Shown piece by piece: positions 1 to 8,976 of a stretch of DNA of 64,000 nucleotides. The translations under genes and the position numbers were made by a program. The stretch covers positions 62,001 through 126,000 of the forward strand of contig NZ_FOJY01000001.1 of NCBI RefSeq assembly GCF_900112085.1, in the 5' to 3' direction. The notes under the pieces were generated by a model that was not told the DNA's origin, did not search any database, and saw only the letters and a program-made list of their open reading frames with translations. Numbering within the stretch: position 1 is the first letter of the stretch; the number at the start of each line of letters is the position of its first letter. Source of the DNA: Acetitomaculum ruminis DSM 5522. GTDB lineage: Bacteria > Bacillota > Clostridia > Lachnospirales > Lachnospiraceae.

Positions 1-1092
1 AAACGTTTTTCAAGAATTTTATCTAAAAATGTGGATACAATTGCCTGCAGGATTTATTCGGATTATTTTTTGACATTTGTAAAATTTAATACGGAAGAAT
101 TTTTGAAAAACAGAATTTCAGAAGTCAACAGACTTTTTGCTGCCGATTTAAAGGCAAATTATCCGCAAATAGACTTCAGACTTTCTACAGGTCTTTATAT
201 ATTAACTGAAGAAAAGGAAGAAGTAGACCTTGATACTGCCATAGACAATGCCAACCAGGCAAGAAAAAATTGCAAAGCAAGGAAAGCTTTGTACATAAAA
301 TACAATGATGAAATGCGAAGAATTAGACAATTTGAGCAAAGCCTAGTTGTGGGACTTAATGATGCCATTAAAAAAGGAGAGTTTTGTTTGTACCTTCAGC
401 CTAAATTTTTACTTGGAAGTAATGAAGTAATAGGAGCTGAAGCCTTAGTAAGATGGCATCAGGAGGATGGTACCCTTCATTTTCCGGATGAATTTATACC
501 AATTTTTGAAAGAGTTGGACATATTATTGAGATTGATTATTATATTTATGAACAGGTTTTAATGAGTTTAAAGAAATGGAAAAAAGACGGCAAAAAGCTT
601 ATACCTGTTTCGGTTAATTTTTCAAGAGTACATTTTTATTACGAAAACTTTGTTGATGATATTTCAAAACTTGCAAGCTTTTATGATGTTGATTACAACC
701 TGATAGAAATAGAAGTTACGGAAAGTTCCTTTAATGACAATGTAGATAAAATGTTAGAGGTTTTTGAAAAACTTAGAGCCCTTGGTTTTAAAATTGATAT
801 GGACGACTTTGGTACAGGCTATTCTTCATTAAGCATGCTTATAAATGCACCGGTTGATATAGTTAAAGTTGATAAGAGCTTTATGTTTGACGAAAACAGC
901 GATAAAGGGAAAAAATATGTAAGACAGATTGGCGGTCTTATTCAGGCTGCTGACAAGCAGGTTATTTTTGAAGGAGTAGAAACAAAGGAACAAGAAAAGT
1001 TTTTGCTTGATTGCGGATACGAGATGGCACAGGGATTTCTCTTCGACAGACCTATTTGTCTTAAAGAGTTTGAAGAAAAATACATTTATTAA
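1..1092 (+). CDS. EAL-domain c-di-GMP phosphodiesterase (5' end outside window)
   Basis: The reading frame is open from base 1, so the start lies outside the window; 363 residues are visible. Residues 1-100 look like the end of a GGDEF domain whose signature is lost (a RIYSDYF stretch stands where the GGDEF motif is expected). The rest is a full EAL domain: EALVRW, SVNFS, EVTES, DDFGTGYSSL, VKVDKSF, EGVET and AQGFLF are all present, so the metal- and base-handling residues of an active phosphodiesterase are kept. It should hydrolyse cyclic di-GMP to pGpG; the dead GGDEF part may bind GTP or be structural. Upstream sensory domains cannot be seen. Confidence 0.9.
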   Translation, partial: KRFSRILSKNVDTIACRIYSDYFLTFVKFNTEEFLKNRISEVNRLFAADLKANYPQIDFRLSTGLYILTEEKEEVDLDTAIDNANQARKNCKARKALYIKYNDEMRRIRQFEQSLVVGLNDAIKKGEFCLYLQPKFLLGSNEVIGAEALVRWHQEDGTLHFPDEFIPIFERVGHIIEIDYYIYEQVLMSLKKWKKDGKKLIPVSVNFSRVHFYYENFVDDISKLASFYDVDYNLIEIEVTESSFNDNVDKMLEVFEKLRALGFKIDMDDFGTGYSSLSMLINAPVDIVKVDKSFMFDENSDKGKKYVRQIGGLIQAADKQVIFEGVETKEQEKFLLDCGYEMAQGFLFDRPICLKEFEEKYIY

Positions 1093-1336
1093 CAGTACAA
1101 TACTTGAAATGAAAAAAACACTGTGATATTATAAAATATAATGAAAATTATGTAAATTGTCACAGTTTATTGTTAGATGACATAGTATTGATTTTACTAT
1201 TTTTTAGAAGCTTTAAATGCTTTATTTAAGCCATTGTGGCAGTCAATTACGGATTATTTTAGAGAAATCTGAATAACAGGTCAAGTTATGAGTAAATACT
1301 CTATAAAGAATATAATAATAAAGAGGAGGGAAATTC
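1093..1336. other. Intergenic region, no gene seen
   Basis: AT-rich spacer between the EAL gene and a small membrane-protein gene. A TATAAT-like hexamer at 1311-1316 could be the -10 element of the small gene, but no convincing -35 lies 16-18 bases upstream. ACTGTGA (1120-1126) and TCACAGT (1160-1166) are complementary but 33 bases apart. No open frame or stable hairpin with a T-run was found. Confidence 0.4.
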
Positions 1337-1510
1337 ATGGCGGCAAATCTTGGAACATTTTTTATCTATGTACTTGCATATTTAATACTCATGCTGGTTC
1401 TTTGTGTTATTGGTTTTGTAGGTATTAAAATTGGAGTAGCTCTTCGTAAATCAAAGAACGCAAAAGAAGAATTAATGATCGAAACTGCAAAGAAACGTTC
1501 TGCAAGTTAG
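1337..1510 (+). CDS. Small membrane protein, 57 aa
   Basis: A 57-codon frame preceded by AGGAGGG seven bases before the ATG. It starts MAANLGTFFIYVLAYL. Residues 8-35 form one hydrophobic segment that ends in a glycine-containing turn and a basic patch (ALRKSKNAK); the tail is charged and likely cytoplasmic. It ends just before a rho-independent terminator, so it is probably transcribed alone or with partial read-through into alaS. I do not recognise a family. The ribosome site, the clean single transmembrane layout and the terminator directly after the stop argue that it is real. Confidence 0.7.
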   Translation: MAANLGTFFIYVLAYLILMLVLCVIGFVGIKIGVALRKSKNAKEELMIETAKKRSAS

Positions 1511-1543
1511 AGCATTAGAAAGATAATAATATCTATTCTTTTA

Positions 1544-1586
1544 AAATGTCTTGCTGTGATTTTTTCGCAGCAGGCATTTTTCTTGT
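1544..1586 (+). terminator. Rho-independent terminator after the small membrane protein
   Basis: TTGCTGTG and CGCAGCAG pair around a T-rich loop, extended by ATGTC/GGCAT with one bulge, and are followed by ATTTTTCTT. An ATG at 1546 in frame with alaS lies inside this stem and is not the alaS start. Confidence 0.7.
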
Positions 1587-1617
1587 AAGAAATAAAATAT
1601 ATATTTTGGAGGATAAA

Positions 1618-4278
1618 ATGAAACCATACGGAGTAAATGAATTAAGAAAGATGTTTTTGGATTTTATGGAATCTAAGGGACATCTTGTTATGAATAGTTT
1701 TTCATTAGTACCACATAATGATAACAGCCTTCTTCTTATAAATGCAGGAATGGCACCATTAAAGCCATATTTTACAGGTCAGGAGATTCCACCTAGAACA
1801 AGAGTTGCCACTTGTCAAAAATGTATTCGTACAGGTGATATCGAAAATGTAGGAAAGACAGCAAGACATGGAACCTTCTTTGAAATGCTTGGAAATTTCT
1901 CCTTTGGTGATTATTTTAAAGAAGAAGCCATTGAATGGTCTTGGGAATTTTTAACAAAAGTAATAGGACTTGAAGAAGACAGATTATATCCTTCCATTTA
2001 TCAGGATGATGATGAAGCATTTGATATCTGGAATAAAAAAGTAGGTATAGCAGCAGACAGAATTTATCGTTTCGGTAAAGAGGATAATTTCTGGGAGCAT
2101 GGTGCAGGTCCATGTGGTCCATGCTCAGAAATATACTATGACAGGGGTGAAGAATACGGATGTGGAGAGGACTCCTGTGAAGTAGGTTGTGATTGTGACA
2201 GATATATGGAAATCTGGAATAATGTATTTACCCAGTTTGAAAATGACGGAAAAGGAAATTATGAGCTGTTAAAACAAAAGAACATTGATACAGGAATGGG
2301 TCTTGAAAGGCTTGCAGTTGTTGTACAAAATGTCAGCTCAATTTTTGATGTTGATACCATAAAAGACCTTCGTGACAGAGTTTGCGAAATTGCCAATGTC
2401 ACATATCAGACAGATGAGAAAAAGGACATTTCCATAAGACTTATTACAGATCATATTCGTTCAGCTACATTTATGATTTCAGATGGAATCACACCTTCAA
2501 ATGAAGGAAGAGGATATGTTCTTAGAAGGCTTATCAGAAGGGCTGCCCGTCACGGCAGACTCCTTGGAATAAAGGGTACATTTTTAAATAATCTTTGTAA
2601 AACCGTAATAGCAGGTTCAAAAGACGGATATCCAGAATTAGAAGAAAAATCAGTATTCATTGAAAAAGTATTAATTCAAGAGGAAGAACAGTTTAACAAG
2701 ACTCTCGATCAAGGGTTAAATATTTTAAATGGATATAAAGAAGAACTTGTAAAAAATAATGAAAAAGAATTAAAGGGTGCTGATGTATTCAAATTATATG
2801 ATACTTATGGATTCCCGTTAGATCTTACAAAAGAAATATTAGAAGAAGATAATATTTCAGTAGATGAGGAAGGCTTTAAGGAGTGCATGGAAAAACAAAG
2901 ACAGACAGCCCGTGCAGCCAGAAAAACCTCTAACTATATGGGAGCTGATGCTACTGTATATGAAGAATTACCAAAAGAAATGTCCAGTGAGTTTACAGGA
3001 TATGAAAAAACCACAGATACTTCAAAAATTATAGCATTAGTAGAAATATCTCAGGACGACAGTAAGAAAGATGAGATAGTTCAAGCTTTGACAGATGGTC
3101 AAAAGGGAAGCATTATAACTGAAAAAACACCTTTTTATGCTACAAGTGGTGGTCAGGAAGCAGATACCGGAATCATAAAATCAGCCAACGGAGAATTTGT
3201 TGTAGAAGATACAATAAAAGCCGTAGGACAAAAAATAGTTCATATTGGATATATGAAAAGCGGTATGTTAAAAACAGATGATGAAGTTACTCTTACAATT
3301 GACCTTGATAAGAGACTTGCAGCCGGAAAGAATCATTCAGCTACTCATCTGTTACAAAGAGCTTTAAGAGATGTACTTGGTGAGCATGTTCACCAGGAAG
3401 GTTCTAATGTAAATAAGGACAGATTAAGATTTGACTTTTCTCACTTTGCCCCTATGACAAAGGAAGAACTGGAAAAAGTAGAAAAAATTGTTAATGAGAA
3501 AATAAGTGAAGGTCTTGATGTTGTTACAGATATAATGAATCTTGAAGATGCCAGAAAAACCGGAGCCATGGCGCTTTTTGGTGAAAAATATGGTGATAAA
3601 GTTAGAGTTGTTAAAATGGGAGATTTCTCTACAGAGCTTTGTGGAGGTACTCATGTTAAAAACACTTCTACCATTGGAAACTTCAAGATAATTTCAGAAT
3701 CAGGTATAGCAGCCGGCACAAGGAGAATAGAAGCTATTACTGCAAATGGTGTATTGGAATATTTTGCAAATATTGAAAAGCTTTTAGAAAAAGCATCCGG
3801 ATTATTAAAAGCTACACCGGATAATCTGTTAAATAAGTTAGAAGGTCTTATTGAACAAAATAAGGAACTTCATGCAGAAAATGAATCCCTTAAGAGTAAG
3901 GCTGCAAAAGATGCCTTAGGCGATGTAATGGACAATGTTGTTACCATTAATGGTGTTAAATTACTGGCAGCTTCTGTCGATGATGTAGATATGAACGAAT
4001 TAAGACAATTAGGTGATTCTCTTAAGGAAAAGCTTAAAGAAGGTGTAATAGTTCTGGCATCTGCAAAAGATGGAAAGGTAAATCTTGTTGCTATGGCTAC
4101 AGAAGAGGCTATGAAAAAAGGAGCTCATGCAGGCATGCTTATAAAAGCTATTGCAACATGTGTCGGCGGTGGCGGCGGTGGACGCCCACAGATGGCACAG
4201 GCAGGAGGTAAAAACCCTGCTGGAATAAAAGATGCTATTGTTAAAGCTTCTGAAGTGTTGAAAGAACAGATTGGGTAA
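1618..4278 (+). CDS. alaS: Alanine--tRNA ligase
   Basis: 886 residues, the normal length. It charges tRNA-Ala in the cytosol. The start is the ATG at 1618 (MKPYGVNELRK) with TTGGAGGA upstream; a longer in-frame start at 1546 lies in a terminator hairpin. The N-terminal class II catalytic core shows the RTGDIENVGKTARH region, GPCGPCSEIYYDRG and GMGLERLA. The editing domain carries HSATHLL (HxxxH) and ELCGGTHV (CxxxH), the zinc-binding set used for clearing mischarged Ser/Gly. The C-terminal C-Ala domain ends with the glycine-rich GGGGGGRPQMAQ motif. No T-box leader is present in the short gap upstream. Promoter not evident; read-through past the preceding terminator is possible. Confidence 0.98.
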   Translation: MKPYGVNELRKMFLDFMESKGHLVMNSFSLVPHNDNSLLLINAGMAPLKPYFTGQEIPPRTRVATCQKCIRTGDIENVGKTARHGTFFEMLGNFSFGDYFKEEAIEWSWEFLTKVIGLEEDRLYPSIYQDDDEAFDIWNKKVGIAADRIYRFGKEDNFWEHGAGPCGPCSEIYYDRGEEYGCGEDSCEVGCDCDRYMEIWNNVFTQFENDGKGNYELLKQKNIDTGMGLERLAVVVQNVSSIFDVDTIKDLRDRVCEIANVTYQTDEKKDISIRLITDHIRSATFMISDGITPSNEGRGYVLRRLIRRAARHGRLLGIKGTFLNNLCKTVIAGSKDGYPELEEKSVFIEKVLIQEEEQFNKTLDQGLNILNGYKEELVKNNEKELKGADVFKLYDTYGFPLDLTKEILEEDNISVDEEGFKECMEKQRQTARAARKTSNYMGADATVYEELPKEMSSEFTGYEKTTDTSKIIALVEISQDDSKKDEIVQALTDGQKGSIITEKTPFYATSGGQEADTGIIKSANGEFVVEDTIKAVGQKIVHIGYMKSGMLKTDDEVTLTIDLDKRLAAGKNHSATHLLQRALRDVLGEHVHQEGSNVNKDRLRFDFSHFAPMTKEELEKVEKIVNEKISEGLDVVTDIMNLEDARKTGAMALFGEKYGDKVRVVKMGDFSTELCGGTHVKNTSTIGNFKIISESGIAAGTRRIEAITANGVLEYFANIEKLLEKASGLLKATPDNLLNKLEGLIEQNKELHAENESLKSKAAKDALGDVMDNVVTINGVKLLAASVDDVDMNELRQLGDSLKEKLKEGVIVLASAKDGKVNLVAMATEEAMKKGAHAGMLIKAIATCVGGGGGGRPQMAQAGGKNPAGIKDAIVKASEVLKEQIG

Positions 4279-4286
4279 AAAATTAC

Positions 4287-4314
4287 TTGACTATGATGAA
4301 CTTTGTGATATAAT
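4287..4314 (+). promoter_or_regulatory. Sigma-A promoter of rpsU
   Basis: TTGACT (4287-4292), 16-bp spacer, TATAAT (4309-4314), placed 79 bases before the rpsU start. Close to consensus. Confidence 0.85.
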
Positions 4315-4392
4315 ATAGTTTAGTGCAATAATAATACCCAATCAGTTGTATTGTGCACAATCCGCAACTGGAGGGAGGTTAGGTGTGAGTCA

Positions 4393-4569
4393 ATGTCAAA
4401 TGTAATCGTAAAAGAAAACGAATCTTTAGATAGTGCTTTACGTAGATTCAAAAGAAGTTGTGCTAAGGCCGGCATTCAGCAGGAAATTCGTAAGAGAGAA
4501 CATTATGAAAAACCAAGCGTAAAGCGTAAAAAGAAATCTGAAGCAGCAAGAAAGCGTAAATATAACTAA
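4393..4569 (+). CDS. rpsU: 30S ribosomal protein S21
   Basis: 58 residues, the usual S21 length. It begins [21 protein letters not shown] and ends with the family's very basic tail ([15 protein letters not shown]). S21 joins the small subunit platform and affects initiation. The start is the ATG at 4393; GGAGGGAGG lies 13 bases upstream, a little far, and a weaker AGGTGTGAG sits closer. It has its own promoter upstream and a strong terminator downstream, so it is a single-gene unit. Confidence 0.97.
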   Translation: MSNVIVKENESLDSALRRFKRSCAKAGIQQEIRKREHYEKPSVKRKKKSEAARKRKYN

Positions 4570-4592
4570 TAAAGTGAAAACTTTTAACTGCA

Positions 4593-4630
4593 ATATCCTC
4601 GATTCTATATGAGTCGGGGATATTTTTTTA
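4593..4630 (+). terminator. Terminator of rpsU
   Basis: ATATCCTCGA pairs with TCGGGGATAT (ten pairs including one G-T) around an 11-base loop, followed by seven T residues. Confidence 0.93.
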
Positions 4631-4969
4631 CTTTTAAAACTAAAAGAGAAATATTATCTGTTTCAGATGGGACAAATAAAATTAAACTTATGACCTGTTA
4701 TTTTATCATAGAAATTCACAATTTTCTCTTACATTCTGCAAAATTTATCAAAGTAATTAATATAATATGTGCGATTAGTATAAAATAAATTTGTGAAAAA
4801 ATACTAAAAAATCATATGAGTCAATATACAAAAAAATAGAAACAATACTGTCGCTTATGGTTTTATACAGATAAGAAAATGTGTTAATATAAAGGTCTAA
4901 ATGTGAATACTCACCTTTAGAAAAAAGGAGATAAATCCCTGAAAACAGGGATAGCAGGAGAAATTTTTT
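4631..4969 (+). other. Leader region of cls
   Basis: No gene seen. The last 90 bases hold two small hairpins. AAAGGT (4891-4896) can pair with ACCTTT (about 4913-4918), and an ATCCCT/AGGGAT stem with a GAAAAC-like loop lies about 4935-4951, directly before the ribosome site GCAGGAG of cls. A TAATAT at 4885-4890 may be a -10 element, without a good -35. The hairpin next to the ribosome site could modulate cls translation; this is an inference from position only. Confidence 0.4.
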
Positions 4970-6502
4970 ATGAAACATATTATAAAGTTAATAACCAGAA
5001 GAATTGTTTTTGCAGCATTCGCTTTACTGATTCAGATAATCTGGGGTGTTGTATTAATGTATCAATTCCAAAACTATAACACCTATTTTTCAATATTTTT
5101 TGACATTTTAGCCTTATTAATTGTACTTAGAATTTTGAATAAATGGAATAATCCTTCTTACAAGCTGGCTTGGGCTGTTCCCATATTGGCTATTCCGGTT
5201 TTTGGTATTACTATTTATCTGCTTTTTGGCAGATCAGGACTTACAAAAAAGAAGAGAAGGCGTTTAGAGGCAGTTCACCAGATATTTAAGGCGAATTTAC
5301 ACCAAAACAAAAAAACCATTCAGGAAATAAGCAATATGGATATGGGTATAAAAAGACAGGTGGACTATATCTATAATTTGTCAGATTTTCCAATATATAA
5401 AAATACAGCACAAAGGTATTTTCCAACTGGAGAGGCAATGTTTGAGTCTCTAATAGAAGATTTGAAAAATGCCAAACATTTTATTTTTCTTGAATACTTT
5501 ATAATAGTTGAAGGAAAAATGTGGAATACCATATTGGATATTTTAGAAGAAAAAGCTTCGGAAGGCCTTGATATAAGACTTATATATGATGATTTCGGAT
5601 GCAATCAGCTACCTGCCAGATACTATAAATCATTGCAGGCAAAAGGATTAAAGTGTGCAGCCTTTAATCCAGTCAGACCGGTTTTGTCCGTTGTGCAAAA
5701 TAACCGTGACCATAGAAAGATACTTGTAATAGACGGAAAAGTAGGTTATACGGGAGGGGTAAATCTTGCTGATGAATATATAAATGAAATTGTAAGATTT
5801 GGCTATTGGAAGGATGTTGGCATTAGGATAGAAGGAGATGCAGTGGCGAATTTTACTGTAATGTTTCTTGAGATGTGGCATTATATTACAGGAATTAATG
5901 AAGATTATATGCAATTTGACACACAAAAATATCTAAATGGGCAAATTGCAGCAGAGGGATTCGTACAACCTTACGCAGATTCACCCTTTGACAGGGAAAC
6001 AGTTGGTGAAAATGTATATATGAATATAATAAATAAGGCAAAAAATTATGTATATATTTGCACACCGTATCTTATTATTGACAATGAAGTGATGACTGCG
6101 CTGACATTAGCGGCAAAATCCGGTGTAGATGTAAGAATAATTACACCGGGAATTCCGGATAAAAAGATGGTTTTTTTAATGACACAGTCTTACTACGAAC
6201 AGCTAATCAGTGCCGGCGTTCGTATATTTCAGTACAAAAAAGGCTTCGTTCATGCTAAGTCTTTCGTGTGTGATGACGAAATTGCCACTGTTGGTTCCAT
6301 AAATTTAGACTATAGGAGCCTATATATGCATTTTGAATGCGGAGTTTATATTTATCACTCAAGTGTTGTTTCAGACATAAAAAACGACTTTCTTACTACA
6401 TTGCAGGATTGTGAAAATATCACATTGGATTTTTGCAGAAAGCGTAATTGGATACTTAAAACATTTCAGGCAGTACTTAGACTAATCGCACCACTCTTTT
6501 AA
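4970..6502 (+). CDS. cls: Cardiolipin synthase
   Basis: 510 residues. The N-terminal part has two membrane-spanning segments (about 10-32 and 40-75), then two phospholipase-D repeats. The first catalytic HKD motif is HRKILVIDGKVGYTGG with His 248; the second is HAKSFVCDDEIATVGSIN with His 428. This is the layout of membrane-bound cardiolipin synthases, which condense two phosphatidylglycerols to cardiolipin and glycerol at the inner face of the membrane. Start ATG with CAGGAG ten bases upstream. It has no gene partner close by. The PLD family also contains phosphatidylserine synthases, but the double N-terminal membrane hairpin and length favour Cls. Confidence 0.95.
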   Translation: MKHIIKLITRRIVFAAFALLIQIIWGVVLMYQFQNYNTYFSIFFDILALLIVLRILNKWNNPSYKLAWAVPILAIPVFGITIYLLFGRSGLTKKKRRRLEAVHQIFKANLHQNKKTIQEISNMDMGIKRQVDYIYNLSDFPIYKNTAQRYFPTGEAMFESLIEDLKNAKHFIFLEYFIIVEGKMWNTILDILEEKASEGLDIRLIYDDFGCNQLPARYYKSLQAKGLKCAAFNPVRPVLSVVQNNRDHRKILVIDGKVGYTGGVNLADEYINEIVRFGYWKDVGIRIEGDAVANFTVMFLEMWHYITGINEDYMQFDTQKYLNGQIAAEGFVQPYADSPFDRETVGENVYMNIINKAKNYVYICTPYLIIDNEVMTALTLAAKSGVDVRIITPGIPDKKMVFLMTQSYYEQLISAGVRIFQYKKGFVHAKSFVCDDEIATVGSINLDYRSLYMHFECGVYIYHSSVVSDIKNDFLTTLQDCENITLDFCRKRNWILKTFQAVLRLIAPLF

Positions 6503-6677
6503 AAATCGTTTCCAAATTTTTCCAATAAAATGGGGAGTTTTTAGAATTACTTATCAAGATAATATATGCTATACTAATTTTAGTTTTATATTATCTTTTT
6601 TTTATACATTTTTAAAGATTATAAGATAATTAGAAAAAAGCTTTACATTTATCAGAACATTCTGTAAACTGTACAAT

Positions 6678-6846
6678 AGGCATAGATCCTTGAGTGATTC
6701 GCACAACATTGTATGCTAATCCAGGAACGGGAAATTGGGGGTCTATAATGTTGGGGCAGGTGTGGAGCTATGAAAATACTATAGATGGAGGTGTCGAGCG
6801 GGGAATAATTAAAAAGCAAGAGTAACCGGTAAACTATATTTTTTTT
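6678..6846 (+). ncRNA. Candidate structured RNA or riboregulator upstream of fhs
   Basis: CATAG-A-TCC (6681-6689) pairs with GGA-G-CTATG (6764-6772), eight pairs around one A/G mismatch. Inside this, CAACATTGTA (6704-6713) pairs with TCTATAATGTTG (6744-6753), ten pairs including one G-T. The enclosed loop (6714-6743) carries AATCCAGGAACGGGAAATTGGGGG. A second part, TATAG (6780-6784) with CTATA (6834-6838), leads into a run of eight T residues (6839-6846), which would end transcription. Nested long-range helices plus a terminal T-run suggest a small RNA or attenuator. I do not find the conserved cores of ZTP, THF, glycine, SAM, TPP, cobalamin or c-di-AMP riboswitches. 6S RNA or an unknown class is possible. 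Confidence 0.4.
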
Positions 6847-7040
6847 GTGAAAATGTGTTAAAAAACTAACGGGATTGTCAAAAAAATAGTGATAAAATTT
6901 GTGCTTAAAGCCTTGAAAATACTGACTTTGGTATGAATTACACTAAATGGCATTACTAAAGCAACAAATTAATGTGCAATTAAAACAAAAACAAAAAGAT
7001 TTTGTATATAGTATGGTACATTCATTATGCTAAACGAACA

Positions 7041-7064
7041 AAGACTTGAAGGCTAACAAGTCTT
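7041..7064 (+). other. Stem-loop in the fhs 5' leader
   Basis: AAGACTTG pairs with CAAGTCTT (eight perfect pairs, 8-base loop) with no T-run after it, ending about 35 bases before the fhs start. It may stabilise the mRNA 5' region. Confidence 0.5.
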
Positions 7065-7098
7065 AACACAATATTTAGAGTATAGGAGGAAATGCATT

Positions 7099-8784
7099 AT
7101 GGCAAAATCAGACATTGAGATTTCACAGGAAGCAGAATTAAAAGACATCAGGGAAGTTGCTAAAACTTTAGGTTTGACAGAAGACGAGCTTGAGCTTTAC
7201 GGAAAATATAAAGCTAAGATCGACTATCACATCGGTGAGAACAGACTTAAAAATGGCGGTAAAAAAGGTAAACTTATCCTTTGTACAGCTATTAATCCTA
7301 CTCCAGCTGGAGAAGGAAAAACAACAACAACCGTTGGTGTTGGTGATGCACTTTCAAAATTAGGAAAGAAAGTTGTTATCGCATTAAGAGAGCCTTCATT
7401 AGGACCTGTATTTGGTGTTAAAGGTGGAGCTGCCGGCGGTGGATATGCTCAGGTAGGACCAATGGAAGACATCAACCTTCACTTTACAGGAGACTTCCAC
7501 GCTATCGGAGCTGCAAACAACTTACTTGCAGCAATGCTTGACAACCACATTTATCAGGGAAATGCACTTGATATCGACACAAGAAGAATCATCTGGAGAA
7601 GATGCGTTGACATGAATGATCGTCAGTTAAGAAACATTGTCAACGGATTAGGAGGAAAAGCTCAGGGTGTACCTAGAGAAGACGGATTTGATATAACAGT
7701 TGCCAGCGAGATAATGGCTATATTCTGCTTGGCTTCTGATATTGATGATTTAAAAGCAAGACTTGCAAGAATCATTGTTGCATATTCAAGAAAAGGTGAA
7801 CCTGTTACAGCAGGACAGTTACATGCAGAAGGTGCTATGGCAGCATTATTAAAAGATGCTTTAAATCCAAACCTTGTACAGACTCTTGAAGGAACACCTG
7901 CTTTTGTACATGGTGGACCATTCGCTAACATCGCTCATGGATGTAACTCAGTAATTGCTACCAAGACAGCTTTAAGCTTTGGTGATTATGTTATAACTGA
8001 GGCTGGATTCGGTGCTGACCTTGGTGCTGAAAAATTCCTTGACATCAAATGCCGTATGGCAGGTTTAAGACCTGATGCAGTTATTATCGTTGCTACAATC
8101 AGAGCTCTTAAATACAATGGTGGAGTTCCTAAGGATGAAACAACAAAAGAAAATCTTGACGCATTAGAGAAAGGTGTACCAAACCTTCTTAAACATGTTG
8201 AGAATATTTCAAAAGTTTACAAACTTCCTTGTGTTGTTGCTCTTAACAGATTCGTATCTGATACTGATGCAGAAATTGAACTTGTTACCAAGAAATGTAA
8301 AGAACTTGGAATCAATGTTACCCTTTCAGAAGTATGGGGCAAAGGTGGAGAAGGTGGAATTGAAACCGCTAAAGAAGTTATCAGACTTTGCGAAGAAGAA
8401 TCTAATGAAAACTTCGAATTCTCTTATGAAGTTGATAAGCCACTTAAAGAGAAAATTGAAACAATTGCTAAGAGAATCTATGGCGCTGGTAATGTTACAT
8501 ACTCAAAAGCTGCAAGTGATGAATTAGCAAATCTTGAAAAACTTGGATTTGGCAACGTTCCGATTTGTGTAGCTAAGACACAGTATTCATTATCTGATGA
8601 TGCTAAACTTCTTGGTAGACCGGAAGGATTTACAGTAAATATCCGTCAGGTAACATTCTCAGCTGGTGCTGGATTCGTAGTTGCAATCGCAGGAGATATT
8701 ATGAAGATGCCAGGTCTTCCAAAAGTTCCTGCAGCAGAGAAGATTGATGTTACTTCAGAAGGAATGATAACAGGATTGTTCTAA
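7099..8784 (+). CDS. fhs: Formate--tetrahydrofolate ligase
   Basis: 561 residues, the family's length. It activates formate with ATP to give 10-formyl-THF, the first folate step of the Wood-Ljungdahl methyl branch, in the cytosol. The ATP loop [12 protein letters not shown] has Lys 74; [22 protein letters not shown] and the [15 protein letters not shown] region are typical. Start ATG with TATAGGAGGAAAT upstream. It is the first gene of a run of same-strand one-carbon genes (fchA, folD, metV, metF, lpdA, gcvH). Codon use is strongly biased and regular, as expected for an abundant enzyme. The leader carries candidate RNA structures, so regulation at RNA level is plausible. Confidence 0.98.
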   Translation: MAKSDIEISQEAELKDIREVAKTLGLTEDELELYGKYKAKIDYHIGENRLKNGGKKGKLILCTAINPTPAGEGKTTTTVGVGDALSKLGKKVVIALREPSLGPVFGVKGGAAGGGYAQVGPMEDINLHFTGDFHAIGAANNLLAAMLDNHIYQGNALDIDTRRIIWRRCVDMNDRQLRNIVNGLGGKAQGVPREDGFDITVASEIMAIFCLASDIDDLKARLARIIVAYSRKGEPVTAGQLHAEGAMAALLKDALNPNLVQTLEGTPAFVHGGPFANIAHGCNSVIATKTALSFGDYVITEAGFGADLGAEKFLDIKCRMAGLRPDAVIIVATIRALKYNGGVPKDETTKENLDALEKGVPNLLKHVENISKVYKLPCVVALNRFVSDTDAEIELVTKKCKELGINVTLSEVWGKGGEGGIETAKEVIRLCEEESNENFEFSYEVDKPLKEKIETIAKRIYGAGNVTYSKAASDELANLEKLGFGNVPICVAKTQYSLSDDAKLLGRPEGFTVNIRQVTFSAGAGFVVAIAGDIMKMPGLPKVPAAEKIDVTSEGMITGLF

Positions 8785-8820
8785 TTAAACAGACATTGTT
8801 ATAGCTCTAAAATATATATT

Positions 8821-8857
8821 CATTCAGGGAGAGGGCAAAATGCCTTCTTCCCGAATG
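8821..8857 (+). other. Intercistronic stem-loop between fhs and fchA
   Basis: CATTC-GGGA-AGGGCA pairs with TGCCTT-TCCC-GAATG around an AAA loop, with one mismatch and one bulge. Followed by A residues rather than T residues, so it is not a plus-strand terminator. It may act as an mRNA 3'-end stabiliser or processing site for fhs. Confidence 0.6.
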
Positions 8858-8976
8858 GTAAAAAAATGATGAAATAATTATCAAAGAAGGTAAAAGTATT
8901 TAGTAACTAAGAGGTATTTTTAAATGTGTTAACTAGGGTCGATTTATAGATGACACAGATTTTGAGAGGTTAGAAT

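Larger units (their letters stand above)
6503..7098 (+). other. Long gene-free leader of the Wood-Ljungdahl operon
   Basis: 596 bases with no credible protein frame. From 5' to 3' it holds: a weak promoter-like TTACTT(6547)/TATACT(6570-6575) pair; an AT-rich inverted repeat ATTATCTT/AAGATAAT; a small hairpin TTTA-CAGA/TCTG-TAAA near 6645-6668; a G-rich structured segment at 6681-6846, listed separately; and a clean hairpin at 7041-7064 just before the fhs ribosome site. The G-rich patch has unusual composition for this genome. Confidence 0.5.

Noticed and set aside
1120-1166. ACTGTGA...TCACAGT as a CRP/FNR-type site
   Set aside because: The arms are separated by 33 bases, far more than in such operators, and the region is AT-rich enough for chance complementarity.
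1546-1617. N-terminal extension of alaS
   Set aside because: The extra 24 codons run through a terminator hairpin; the ATG at 1618 has a strong ribosome site and matches the family's start.
4775-4978. 67-codon minus-strand frame before cls
   Set aside because: AT-rich antisense frame overlapping the cls start, without a ribosome site or conserved features.
6678-6846. ZTP or THF riboswitch
   Set aside because: Expected for fhs, and GAGTGATTCGC looks slightly like part of the THF class, but the conserved CCGCCTGGGC-type ZTP core and the full THF core are missing.
8174-8527. 117-codon plus-strand frame inside fhs
   Set aside because: Alternative frame of a highly biased, well-recognised gene; no ribosome site.
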